DNA of 63,578 bases, from NCBI GenBank assembly GCA_937138395.1, contig CAKZPB010000125.1:1-63578 (forward strand). The letters are read 5' to 3'. The stretch is from an uncultured Pseudomonadota bacterium (GTDB lineage Bacteria > Pseudomonadota > Gammaproteobacteria > Xanthomonadales > Wenzhouxiangellaceae). Made by a program: the position numbers and the translations under genes. This document shows positions 26,840-34,894 of the stretch, one piece after another (within the stretch, counting starts at the first letter, position 1; each line of letters starts with the position of its first letter). A model generated the notes under the pieces. It ran no database searches, was not told the DNA's origin, and worked only from the letters and a program-made list of their open reading frames with translations.

Positions 26840-29800
26840 TCAGTCACTCTCAAAGCCATCAGCAAACAGCCTGTCGCGATCGATGTCGATCGTGACCGTG
26901 GCCTCGGCCGAATCGCCGGTTCCGTCGTTGACGATGAAGGTGAAGCTGTCGTTGCCGTCGGCGCCGATGTTCGGGGTGTATGTCACCTCCGCCGTGGTGT
27001 CGGTCAATGGCGTGATCGCGCCCAGGGTACCGATCGTCGGTCCGTCGACGATCGAGAAGATCAACGCCTCGCCTTCGATGTCCGATCCGGACAACACGAG
27101 CACGGTCATGTCTTCATTGGTCGATACCGTCTGGTCATCGGCCACCGGCGGATCGTTGACCGGAGTGACCGTGATCGTCACAGTGGCTGAATCCGTCGCA
27201 CTCGAGGGATCGACAATCGTATAGTTGAAGGTTGCAATTCCGAAGGCATTCAGCGGAGGCGTATAGTCGAAGTCACCGTTGGCGGCAATAGTGACTGAGC
27301 CGCCGATGCCTGCTGCCGTGAACGTGCCGGGCGACGGTACTTCGATCGGGTCGCCATCGGGATCGCTATCGACGCCATTGCCGTTATCCAGGAACACATT
27401 GCCGCTGAAAGGGATGTCTTCGACCGCAGTGAAAGAATCAGGCCGGGCTATGGGCGACTGGTTGGAAATCTTCGGCTCGAGAAGAATGATGGAGGTGGTT
27501 AATGCTTCCGGATTCAATAGCACCAGCGGCGAGTCATAGACGGCATCTTCCATGCGTGACCGGGGTGTCAACAGTGTCAAGCGAAATGCATCGAGTCCCT
27601 GTTGATCGGCATCGGCAGTTGTACTCAGCACCAGAAAATAATCGAGGAAACCCGATTCGATATCAACGCTGAAATCCGGGAGCGTGAAATCAAATTCACC
27701 ATTACTGTCCAGGGGCAAGCTGCTGGTTGATTCAATGAACAGATCAATTCCTGGATCAAGCGTTCCGGAGTCATCCTGGTCTTGCCACAGCGCAACCTCA
27801 GAAAACACCGCGTTGGCAGCTGATGCAGACAGGGCATTATCGTCCTGGTCGTTGAACTGCAGCCGGAGCCGTGCAATTTCTGCCGGGTTATCGCCGCTAC
27901 GCCCAAGCCGACGGGCGCTGATTCGCAGTAGTTCTTCACTGCTTGCTGACGCAAATTCATCAGGCGATGAGTCGATCGCGATCAACTCGGCCTGCGCGGC
28001 CCGGTTTTCCCAAACGGCAATGCCGTCGGAACCACTCGCAGTAATCAAATCGAGCGGACCGCGGCCATCGACCTCTTGTGCGCGCAATTTCCTGACAAAG
28101 GTGTTGCCTGCCCGTTCCAGGCTTTGACGAGGCCACCCTCCAGACAATGACGGATTTTCCCACCAATACACCTCAGGATTGAACTGGACCGAAGCCGCAG
28201 TGTCGAGGTCGCCATCCAGATCGAAATCACCCAGAACGGTCCCGGTTGGAAATAACTGCCCGTCGTCAAACAATCCGATATTGTCGATGAATGTCCAGTT
28301 GCTTGCATTGACTGGCGCGTCCTGCCGAAATAGATCCAGGTTGCCCGGCCCGCCGCTACCGCCGATTCCGGACATCACATCAATGTCACCATCGCGATCG
28401 ATATCGCCTGCGTCGACGGCCAGCGCGGTGTTTGCATTGCTGACAATCTGTCGAGTCCAGGAAGAACCCGACCCGTCATTCAGCCACCAATTGATTCGGC
28501 CAGAGGATGCCGAGCCAAACTGGGTGATGACGAGCACGTCGGGGTCACCGTCGCGGTCGACATCGCGTACGATTGCGGCGCGCGGGTCCGTCGTGACGTT
28601 TACCTGACCTTCGGTCCACGAATTGCCGTCACCGCCCAGCCCGTCCGTGGGGCTACCGTCATTGCGCCACCACAACACCTCGTTATCGATCTGATCTGCA
28701 ACGACCAGATCAAGAAAGCCGTCGCGGTCGAGATCTGCGATTTCAATGGAAGGTAGCTGCGATCCGTGACCTTGAGATACCTCATAGCGCGTCCAGGACG
28801 TGCCAAGTCCACCGCCGACTCCATCAGCCGGCGTGCCGTCATTTTCCCACCAGAATACGCGCCCCGATGAAGTGCCTGCAATATCAGGATCGCCGTCCTG
28901 ATCCAGATCCGCCACCGCAACGGCCAACAATGCACCGGCAGGAATTCCGGCAAAAATATCAATTTCGCGCCGGATCCAGCTACCGCCATGCCGCGACCAC
29001 CAGGCCAGGCTGCCACCGCCGACAATGTCGATGACGCCATCCTGGTCGATATCGGCCGCCACGGCGGTATCTGCAAACTCCGGGCTGACCACAGTCTCGA
29101 CGAAACTCACGCTGCGATGGATCGGATCATTCTGAGCCCAGAGCACTTCATCCAAAGAAACGCTGGCGTAAACCAGGTCCACATCGCCATCGGCGTCGAC
29201 ATCACCCGCTCGAAGCCCGCCAGCGTCGGCCACCGCGTTATCGATGTCATGCCGGGTCCAACCGCCGGGTGTGCGCTCCCACCAGGCAACCTCGCCGCCA
29301 TCACTGCCCGATGCAAAGACATCAAGATCACCGTCAAAGTCCAGGTCCAGGGCCTGAAGTCGCTCAGCGCCATCCAGTGTTCCGATGCTTCGCTTGACCC
29401 AGCTACTGCCATCGCCGGCGGTATTTTCCCACCAGGCCAATTCATCGTCGGATCGCGCTGCGGCAGCGAGATCAATATCGCCGTCCAGATCAAAGTCACC
29501 GGCAACCACATCGCGTGCGCGATTGAATCCGATCGCCACCGAGTTGAACGTCCACGACGTGCCATCACCGCCAACGCCGTCTGCTGGCGAGCCGTCGTTG
29601 GCCCACCAGGCGATTTCGTTGCCATCATCGCCGGACGCAACCACATCCAGCTTGCCGTCGCGGTTCAGGTCGACCAGGGCCAGCCCAACCGGGTCGTCAA
29701 AAGGAATGGCATTGATGATGAAGGGTGACCAACCGCCATTGCTTGGATCGCCATCGTTCTGCACCCAGCGGACTGCATCTCCGTTGCCAACAGCCACGAC

Positions 29801-30280
29801 CAGGTCCGGATCCCCATCGCCGTCGATGTCGCCGATTTCGACACCGGCCGCACCGTCCATGACGCTGCCGGAGAGAATCGTCCGACCAATCCAGGCCGAG
29901 CCATTGCCGGCGCTGTTTTCCCACCAGGCCAACTCATCTCCGCTGGCCGAAACGGCAACCACATCAAGATCACCATCCCGGTCCAGATCGCCAACGGCCA
30001 GATCCAGCGCAAACGGGAATGAGCTGTCGATGATCACGGCAGCATCCCAGTCTGATGTACTCGGATTAAACGGGCGATAGCTAATCGAACCGCCGGTGCC
30101 GTCCGGGCCCGCGGCGATGACGACATCCAGCTTGCCGTCCCGATTCAGATCAGCCAGTCGAAGCGCGTTCGGGCCGTCCACTGAATTGTCTACAATCACG
30201 GCAGGTTGGAGCGGTAGCTGTGCGTGTGCGAAGACTGGAAGACTGCACAGTATCATCAGTATGATCATTCTTGACAGCAT
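26840..30280 (-). CDS. Very large secreted FG-GAP/VCBS protein with Ig-like domains and FADGFE tail
   Basis: 1146 residues from the ATG at 30280 (AGGAG ribosome site); the signal ends F-A-H-A-Q. I count fourteen FG-GAP-type repeats of the form D-L-D-x-D-G-x-x-D-x-V ... W-W-E-N from about residue 40 to 720, i.e. enough for two seven-bladed propellers binding calcium in the D-x-D-x-D-G loops. Then comes a divergent beta region (about 740-890) and two cadherin/VCBS-like Ig domains (about 900-1130; N-E-D-M-T, D-Y-T-P-P, V-N-D-P-P). It ends L-F-A-D-G-F-E-S-D. Likely a surface or secreted adhesin; the ligand is unknown. A small exported gene lies 41 bp upstream. Confidence 0.88.
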   Translation of the reverse strand: MLSRMIILMILCSLPVFAHAQLPLQPAVIVDNSVDGPNALRLADLNRDGKLDVVIAAGPDGTGGSISYRPFNPSTSDWDAAVIIDSSFPFALDLAVGDLDRDGDLDVVAVSASGDELAWWENSAGNGSAWIGRTILSGSVMDGAAGVEIGDIDGDGDPDLVVAVGNGDAVRWVQNDGDPSNGGWSPFIINAIPFDDPVGLALVDLNRDGKLDVVASGDDGNEIAWWANDGSPADGVGGDGTSWTFNSVAIGFNRARDVVAGDFDLDGDIDLAAAARSDDELAWWENTAGDGSSWVKRSIGTLDGAERLQALDLDFDGDLDVFASGSDGGEVAWWERTPGGWTRHDIDNAVADAGGLRAGDVDADGDVDLVYASVSLDEVLWAQNDPIHRSVSFVETVVSPEFADTAVAADIDQDGVIDIVGGGSLAWWSRHGGSWIRREIDIFAGIPAGALLAVAVADLDQDGDPDIAGTSSGRVFWWENDGTPADGVGGGLGTSWTRYEVSQGHGSQLPSIEIADLDRDGFLDLVVADQIDNEVLWWRNDGSPTDGLGGDGNSWTEGQVNVTTDPRAAIVRDVDRDGDPDVLVITQFGSASSGRINWWLNDGSGSSWTRQIVSNANTALAVDAGDIDRDGDIDVMSGIGGSGGPGNLDLFRQDAPVNASNWTFIDNIGLFDDGQLFPTGTVLGDFDLDGDLDTAASVQFNPEVYWWENPSLSGGWPRQSLERAGNTFVRKLRAQEVDGRGPLDLITASGSDGIAVWENRAAQAELIAIDSSPDEFASASSEELLRISARRLGRSGDNPAEIARLRLQFNDQDDNALSASAANAVFSEVALWQDQDDSGTLDPGIDLFIESTSSLPLDSNGEFDFTLPDFSVDIESGFLDYFLVLSTTADADQQGLDAFRLTLLTPRSRMEDAVYDSPLVLLNPEALTTSIILLEPKISNQSPIARPDSFTAVEDIPFSGNVFLDNGNGVDSDPDGDPIEVPSPGTFTAAGIGGSVTIAANGDFDYTPPLNAFGIATFNYTIVDPSSATDSATVTITVTPVNDPPVADDQTVSTNEDMTVLVLSGSDIEGEALIFSIVDGPTIGTLGAITPLTDTTAEVTYTPNIGADGNDSFTFIVNDGTGDSAEATVTIDIDRDRLFADGFESD

Positions 30281-30321
30281 GGGTCTATTGCTCCTGGAAA
30301 TATCTACTACAAGAGGACTGC

Positions 30322-30744
30322 TTATCGGACCGGCTGAAGCTGCACGGAAAGCCGGATCGATCGCTCGCAAAGCGGCGGACAGCCAACGGGTTCACCATTG
30401 GGTTTCATAACCTTGTCGAACATCATGGTTCCAATTCCCTCATACAGTCTCCCAGAACCCAGATCAGTACCCGAAAGCTTGCTAAATTGGAACCGTCCCC
30501 ATAGAACTTCACCCGTCTCGGCATTGATGATTTCCAGCTCCGACGGCTCAGTAAATCTGGCACGATACTGCTCTCCCCCCGAGGATTCGAACGAAATATT
30601 GGTGGCTTGTCCTCTTGGTCCGATTTCAAATCGTACCGAGAATTGCTCATTCGACAGCGTGTCAGTGCTTGACTGCGCATGAACAGGCAGCGGCATCGCC
30701 AAGCTCAGTGCCAGTAGCGCAATAACTATTGAAATTGATGACAT
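30322..30744 (-). CDS. Small exported protein upstream of the FG-GAP gene
   Basis: 140 residues with a signal peptide (hydrophobic residues 4-18, cut near P-V-H-A-Q) and an AAGGAG ribosome site 7 bases before the ATG. The mature part is beta-rich with a Cys pair near the end (G-C-P-P-L-C-E-R). No family recognised. It precedes the FG-GAP gene on the same strand by 41 bp, so the two are probably co-transcribed; a role together with that protein is inference only. Confidence 0.72.
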   Translation of the reverse strand: MSSISIVIALLALSLAMPLPVHAQSSTDTLSNEQFSVRFEIGPRGQATNISFESSGGEQYRARFTEPSELEIINAETGEVLWGRFQFSKLSGTDLGSGRLYEGIGTMMFDKVMKPNGEPVGCPPLCERSIRLSVQLQPVR

Positions 30745-30972
30745 GTGTGTGCTCCTTGTCGATAATTACGCATGCAGCGTCATTGCCGCACACACCTACA
30801 CCCTATTCAAAAATGCAGCACCAATCATTCAGTCATCTTGAAAGATTATGAAAACATCTGAATTTCGTTTTTATTGCAATAGAAACAGACACTTAAAGAT
30901 ACACCTATTTCGTAGTCTGATCAGCCACTCGATGATGAGCGATACTTGGGGTGCTGCTTTCGAGCCCGAGCG

Positions 30973-31737
30973 ATGAACAAATCCGAACCAAGGCTACTGC
31001 CCGACGAGTCTCGCCGCTTCGAGATTGCGGTCGACCAGGCGATCCAGGCCCATATCGCAGGCGGGCACAAAAGTCTGCTGCTGAGGCTGGCCTTTCAGGC
31101 CATCACCTGGATCATCCTGGCCCGCGCCATCCTGTTGTTCGATCTGAACTGGCTGCTGATCCTGCTGCCTTTGATTCTGGAGTTTCAACTGCTGTTGTGG
31201 CTGGGTCCGCCGATGGCCGCGCTGTTTGTCAAAGATTCGGTCTTTCGCAAGCACAGTGGAAGCTGGTCCCAGGCCCTGATCTGGTCGATCATTCTGCTGC
31301 TTCCGGTGATGATCCTGCTGTTGATCCAATTCGAATTCAAGCTGGAACCGCTTCAGGAATTCATTTCATCATCGTGGCAGCGTTCGATGGTCAACGGCGT
31401 GGCCATCGCATGCGCAGTGGTCACCATCAGCCTGCTGGTGGACAGTGCACGCGATGTCCGTCGATGGAAAAAAACCGGCGGCGCGTTCGTGTGGCCGGCG
31501 ACGCTTCGAATCGGCTTGCGGCTTATTTCGTTATTTTTGGTTGCAGTGCTACTGGGCTTTTCAATTGCCGGGGCAAGCACACTGTATGACCTTTTCGGAA
31601 AACGGCTGGACTGGTTTGACTATGCAAGCAGCGCTGCCTGGGCCGCATTGCTGGTGATTGTGCTCAGCGACTTCTTCGAATACTTGTTGAGCTATCTCCT
31701 TCATCGGAAAATGAACAAGCAGCAAACTCGGCGTTGA
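30973..31737 (+). CDS. Polytopic membrane protein of unknown function
   Basis: 254 residues from the ATG at 30973 (M-N-K-S-E-P). Hydrophobic segments lie near 38-60, 62-85, 100-120, 140-160, 175-205 and 220-245, with charged loops (R-R-W-K-K, K-R-L-D-W). The layout of six helices and short loops does not point to a specific family. The divergent gene upstream and a 34-codon gene downstream suggest a small membrane-protein cluster. Confidence 0.72.
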   Translation: MNKSEPRLLPDESRRFEIAVDQAIQAHIAGGHKSLLLRLAFQAITWIILARAILLFDLNWLLILLPLILEFQLLLWLGPPMAALFVKDSVFRKHSGSWSQALIWSIILLLPVMILLLIQFEFKLEPLQEFISSSWQRSMVNGVAIACAVVTISLLVDSARDVRRWKKTGGAFVWPATLRIGLRLISLFLVAVLLGFSIAGASTLYDLFGKRLDWFDYASSAAWAALLVIVLSDFFEYLLSYLLHRKMNKQQTRR

Positions 31738-31811
31738 ATGCTCAGGAATTTTTGCGCTGAATTGACCCCACTGATGCAAACTAAGTGTTCACTTTGACAC
31801 GCACTATTAAT

Positions 31812-31916
31812 GTGAACTCAGCAGAACTCTTGACCTACGGCAAAGCGCTCATCTGGTTTGCTATTCCACTTGGCCTGGCATTCTGGGAACTGTGGCGCCT
31901 TGGAAAGGAAAAGTGA
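31812..31916 (+). CDS. 34-residue single-helix membrane microprotein
   Basis: GTG at 31812 opens M-N-S-A-E-L-L-T-Y-G-K and runs to TGA 31914-31916. The middle (A-L-I-W-F-A-I-P-L-G-L-A-F-W) is a single membrane helix and the end is basic (R-L-G-K-E-K), giving an N-out/C-in microprotein. The composition is typical of real small membrane subunits, but no clear ribosome site precedes the GTG. It abuts the convergent gene that ends at 31917. Partner unknown. Confidence 0.5.
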   Translation: MNSAELLTYGKALIWFAIPLGLAFWELWRLGKEK

Positions 31917-32198
31917 TCAGACGTCTTGATCCCGACGATGACTGTCGACGGCTTGATTCTCGACTTCAGCGTCTTCTCCTCCAGCCTGATCATTCGGTAT
32001 TGCAATCGCTGTCCAGGCCGTTCCGGTCGAGAAAATCAGCAGAATAACCAGCGCGATGCCTGCCATGACAATGATCGGCACATCGGTAAAAAACAGCAGG
32101 TAGATCCAGAATGGCGTCAAAAGGGCGATCAATGCGATCATGATGACCATGCGAAGGCCGGCCGTTTTCTTCCAGGTTGTACTCGATTTCAGATTCAC
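31917..32198 (-). CDS. Small two-helix membrane protein
   Basis: 93 residues from a GTG start (GGAG 8 bases before). Two hydrophobic helices, about 16-37 (M-V-I-M-I-A-L-I-A-L-L) and 40-65 (V-P-I-I-V-M-A-G-I-A-L-V), are followed by an acidic then basic hydrophilic tail. No family recognised. It shares the strand with the two genes upstream (32277-34770), 78 bp from the nearer. Confidence 0.6.
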   Translation of the reverse strand: MNLKSSTTWKKTAGLRMVIMIALIALLTPFWIYLLFFTDVPIIVMAGIALVILLIFSTGTAWTAIAIPNDQAGGEDAEVENQAVDSHRRDQDV

Positions 32199-32276
32199 TA
32201 GGCTCGCTCCGGTTGGTCAAATCAAGTGCTGCCGAGTAGGCTTACTGGCTCAGCGTAGTCAGGATTGTATTGAATT

Positions 32277-32891
32277 TCAACGCGGATCAGGCCTCGTTGT
32301 GAATTCCTGCGCGAAAATTCGCCTCAGCCCCAAGCGACATAGGTATATCAGCAGGGCAGATAGCGCAACTGTAATGAAATGAATCCATAGTGCAGGCCAT
32401 GCCATTGACCGGCTCAGAATCAACAGCACAAAACCAAACAGCATCGCCCAGCCAGCCAGGACAGGAACACGCCCAGACCGGATAACGAGCAGGCTGAACA
32501 CGAGAATACCGACTGCCCAGCCCAGCAAAAACAGCAAGTACACCGGATACGTACCAAGCACCACGCGCACCCCGTCCCCGGACCAATACACATGCAGGAT
32601 CAGCGCTGCAAGCGCCAAGTGCGAAATGGAAACAAGGCCAGTCATCACCCACAGCAGCCAACCACGTGCAGTAGTTACCGATCGAAACAGCCCGGTGAAA
32701 CCAACGCCGACCAGCAGATGAAATGCAGCCGTCAGGTAAGCCACCGGAGCACCGTATTGACCTGAGAACACTTCGAGCAGATCCGATAGCAGCCAGCAGC
32801 TGTACCCAGCCATGGCAATCATCAATAGAGGCTTCACCATCGGTCGACCATGAAGGAACTGAAGCAACAGAACAACACTAGTCCGATCCAT
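32277..32891 (-). CDS. Polytopic membrane protein next to the GDPD gene
   Basis: Start uncertain: I take M-D-R-T-S-V-V at 32891 (204 residues), overlapping the stop of the GDPD gene by 14 bp; M-V-K-P-L-L at 32840 is an alternative. About six hydrophobic segments cover nearly the whole length, with little loop sequence and a basic C terminus (T-T-R-P-D-P-R). Not recognised. The overlap indicates translational coupling to the phosphodiesterase. Confidence 0.65.
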   Translation of the reverse strand: MDRTSVVLLLQFLHGRPMVKPLLMIAMAGYSCWLLSDLLEVFSGQYGAPVAYLTAAFHLLVGVGFTGLFRSVTTARGWLLWVMTGLVSISHLALAALILHVYWSGDGVRVVLGTYPVYLLFLLGWAVGILVFSLLVIRSGRVPVLAGWAMLFGFVLLILSRSMAWPALWIHFITVALSALLIYLCRLGLRRIFAQEFTTRPDPR

Positions 32892-34770
32892 CCGTATTGT
32901 TTTCACCCGCCGAATCAAAGTCGCTACCCAGCTGACTGGCCAGTTCCAGTATAAGACGTTCATGCAGCGCGAGTTCCCGTCGCTGTTCCATCACGGCCCG
33001 AACCATGGCCGGACGATCGGTAATGATGGCATCGACACCGGCACCGATCATCGATGACACCCCGGCTGGATCATTCACCGTCCAGGTGTAGACCGACTTG
33101 TTTCGTGCGTGCGCCCGGCGCACAAAGGCACTGGTTGCCAAGCTTGCGTTGACGGCCAGAAAATCAACGTCCAATCGGGTGATATCACCCAGTGCGACGC
33201 TGGATAGCAAGCCAACGGACCAATCAGGCCGAAGGGCTTTCATTCTGCGCATTCCGACGAGCTTGAGCGACATGATGACCACGTCATCGACCATGTCGTA
33301 GCGCTCAACCAACTCGGCCACGCGGGCCTCCAGCTGTTCCTCCCGGCCGTAATATTTCAGCTCGATGTTGAGCTTGATGCGGCCCTTGGCGGCCCGCAGC
33401 ACTTCGGACAGCAGCGGCACACGCTGATCGGCGTACTGCGGACCCTTATGGCTGCCAATATCAACTTCACGCAAGGTATCGAACGGCGCATCGTAGACCC
33501 GCAGCGGTGAGCCGGCCACCTTCATCAAATCGCGGTCGTGAATCACCAGCACACGACCGTCCCGTGTTTCCTGCACATCAATTTCGGCCCAGTCAGCGCC
33601 CTGTTCGATCGCTGCCTCAATGGCAGCCAGCGTATTTTCCGGCGCATCCCAGGACGCCCCACGGTGAGCCATGATGGCTGGCTCAGGGTGACTGCCGCCG
33701 TTGGACAACTGGCGCTGCAGTACAGCCACTTGAGCAACAACCAACACCAGCACCAAAGCGAGCGAAACGCGCCAGCTGCTGAACCGCCTGGTGTCCGCTT
33801 GCTGATCGAGGCGTTGCTCGGTCTGTTCGAGTTCGCCATTGCCTGAGCGTTCGCGGTAGACACTGAGCACGGCCAGTACGAACCCGACCGTAGCAAACAG
33901 GCCGATCATTAGGTTGGAGACCGACCAGAGCACAATCAAGGCACCGGCCGACCAGGCCAGGAAGCGCAAACTGTCCATTGAAATCGTCACCAACCAGCCC
34001 AGGCCCAGCTGCAACAGCAAACCCGAGCAGAAAAAAGCCAGCATCACCACCAGCCCCCAGCCGATCAGGAAGCGAACGATCTTCATGCGCTCACCGTCCA
34101 GTCTTGACCGGCTTTCCTGCAATGCCTTGTGCGGATGCACATTGCCTAGCAACACCAGCGGAAGCGCAATGAACCAGCCGATCGCCATACGCAGCAACAA
34201 CAGCGCCATGAGCAGAACAACGATGCCGATCGCAGCGCCCACCCGCCAAAGAATCGGGGGCTGTTTCGTGAGGTAATAATTGATGTCGAACTCGGTCAGA
34301 AAAGTCAGAAACAACCAGCCCGCGATGGCCAGGAACGGCAGGGCCAGAAAAATCACTCGAACGCCGATCGCCAAGGTCAGTTGAAAAAGAGCGCGCAAGC
34401 GGACCAGCAGGCTTTTCAGCAGCTTGATCAGGTGGGGACGGCGGCCGCGCGTGAGTTCGTTGGTTGCCAGCAGCGTTGCCGCCCCTTCGAACAGTGTCAC
34501 CGTGATCCAGATACCGATGGCAACCATGCCCAGCACAACCCCGACCGGACTCAGAAACGCAAGCACGATGGCCTGGTCGGTCAGCGCTACGTTGCCGGTC
34601 GTTCGCACGATCCAACCCAGCAAGATAGAAAACAGCGGCGCCAGTGCCAGCCCCACCACCAGCCCGGCCATGACGTGCAGCGCCAGAAACAGGGTCCAAT
34701 GTGCACGAAACACGGACCAGATCTTCACGATTGCGCTTTGGCTATTCATTCTTCGGCTAGCGTTATCCAC
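32878..34770 (-). CDS. Glycerophosphodiester phosphodiesterase with N-terminal membrane domain
   Basis: 630 residues from a GTG (an ATG seven codons in is possible). The first 350 or so residues form a membrane domain of the GPDPase_memb kind with about seven helices. The rest is a GDPD TIM barrel with I-M-A-H-R-G-A, P-E-N-T-L-A-A-I, E-I-D-V-Q-E-T-R-D-G and V-I-H-D-R-D-L (His, Glu, Asp and His of the active site). It would cleave glycerophosphodiesters, releasing glycerol-3-phosphate; the barrel side of the membrane cannot be fixed from sequence. Downstream membrane genes share its strand. Confidence 0.9.
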   Translation of the reverse strand: MDNASRRMNSQSAIVKIWSVFRAHWTLFLALHVMAGLVVGLALAPLFSILLGWIVRTTGNVALTDQAIVLAFLSPVGVVLGMVAIGIWITVTLFEGAATLLATNELTRGRRPHLIKLLKSLLVRLRALFQLTLAIGVRVIFLALPFLAIAGWLFLTFLTEFDINYYLTKQPPILWRVGAAIGIVVLLMALLLLRMAIGWFIALPLVLLGNVHPHKALQESRSRLDGERMKIVRFLIGWGLVVMLAFFCSGLLLQLGLGWLVTISMDSLRFLAWSAGALIVLWSVSNLMIGLFATVGFVLAVLSVYRERSGNGELEQTEQRLDQQADTRRFSSWRVSLALVLVLVVAQVAVLQRQLSNGGSHPEPAIMAHRGASWDAPENTLAAIEAAIEQGADWAEIDVQETRDGRVLVIHDRDLMKVAGSPLRVYDAPFDTLREVDIGSHKGPQYADQRVPLLSEVLRAAKGRIKLNIELKYYGREEQLEARVAELVERYDMVDDVVIMSLKLVGMRRMKALRPDWSVGLLSSVALGDITRLDVDFLAVNASLATSAFVRRAHARNKSVYTWTVNDPAGVSSMIGAGVDAIITDRPAMVRAVMEQRRELALHERLILELASQLGSDFDSAGENNTDGSD

Positions 34771-34848
34771 GACGTGGATACTGCCTCAGCAGACATCAAG
34801 CGACCCTGCCAGTTGCTGATTCGCCCATTGGCTGAGGATCCCATAAAA

Positions 34849-34871
34849 AACCCGGCGTTGGACGCCGGGTT
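34849..34871 (-). terminator. Rho-independent terminator after the Dcp-type peptidase
   Basis: AACCCGGCGT (34849-34858) and ACGCCGGGTT (34862-34871) are perfect 10-bp arms with a 3-base loop. On the minus strand the stem is followed by six T (34845-34850). It lies 24 bp past the stop at 34895. Confidence 0.93.
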
Positions 34872-34894
34872 CTTGATGACTTCTGGGGAGGTGA

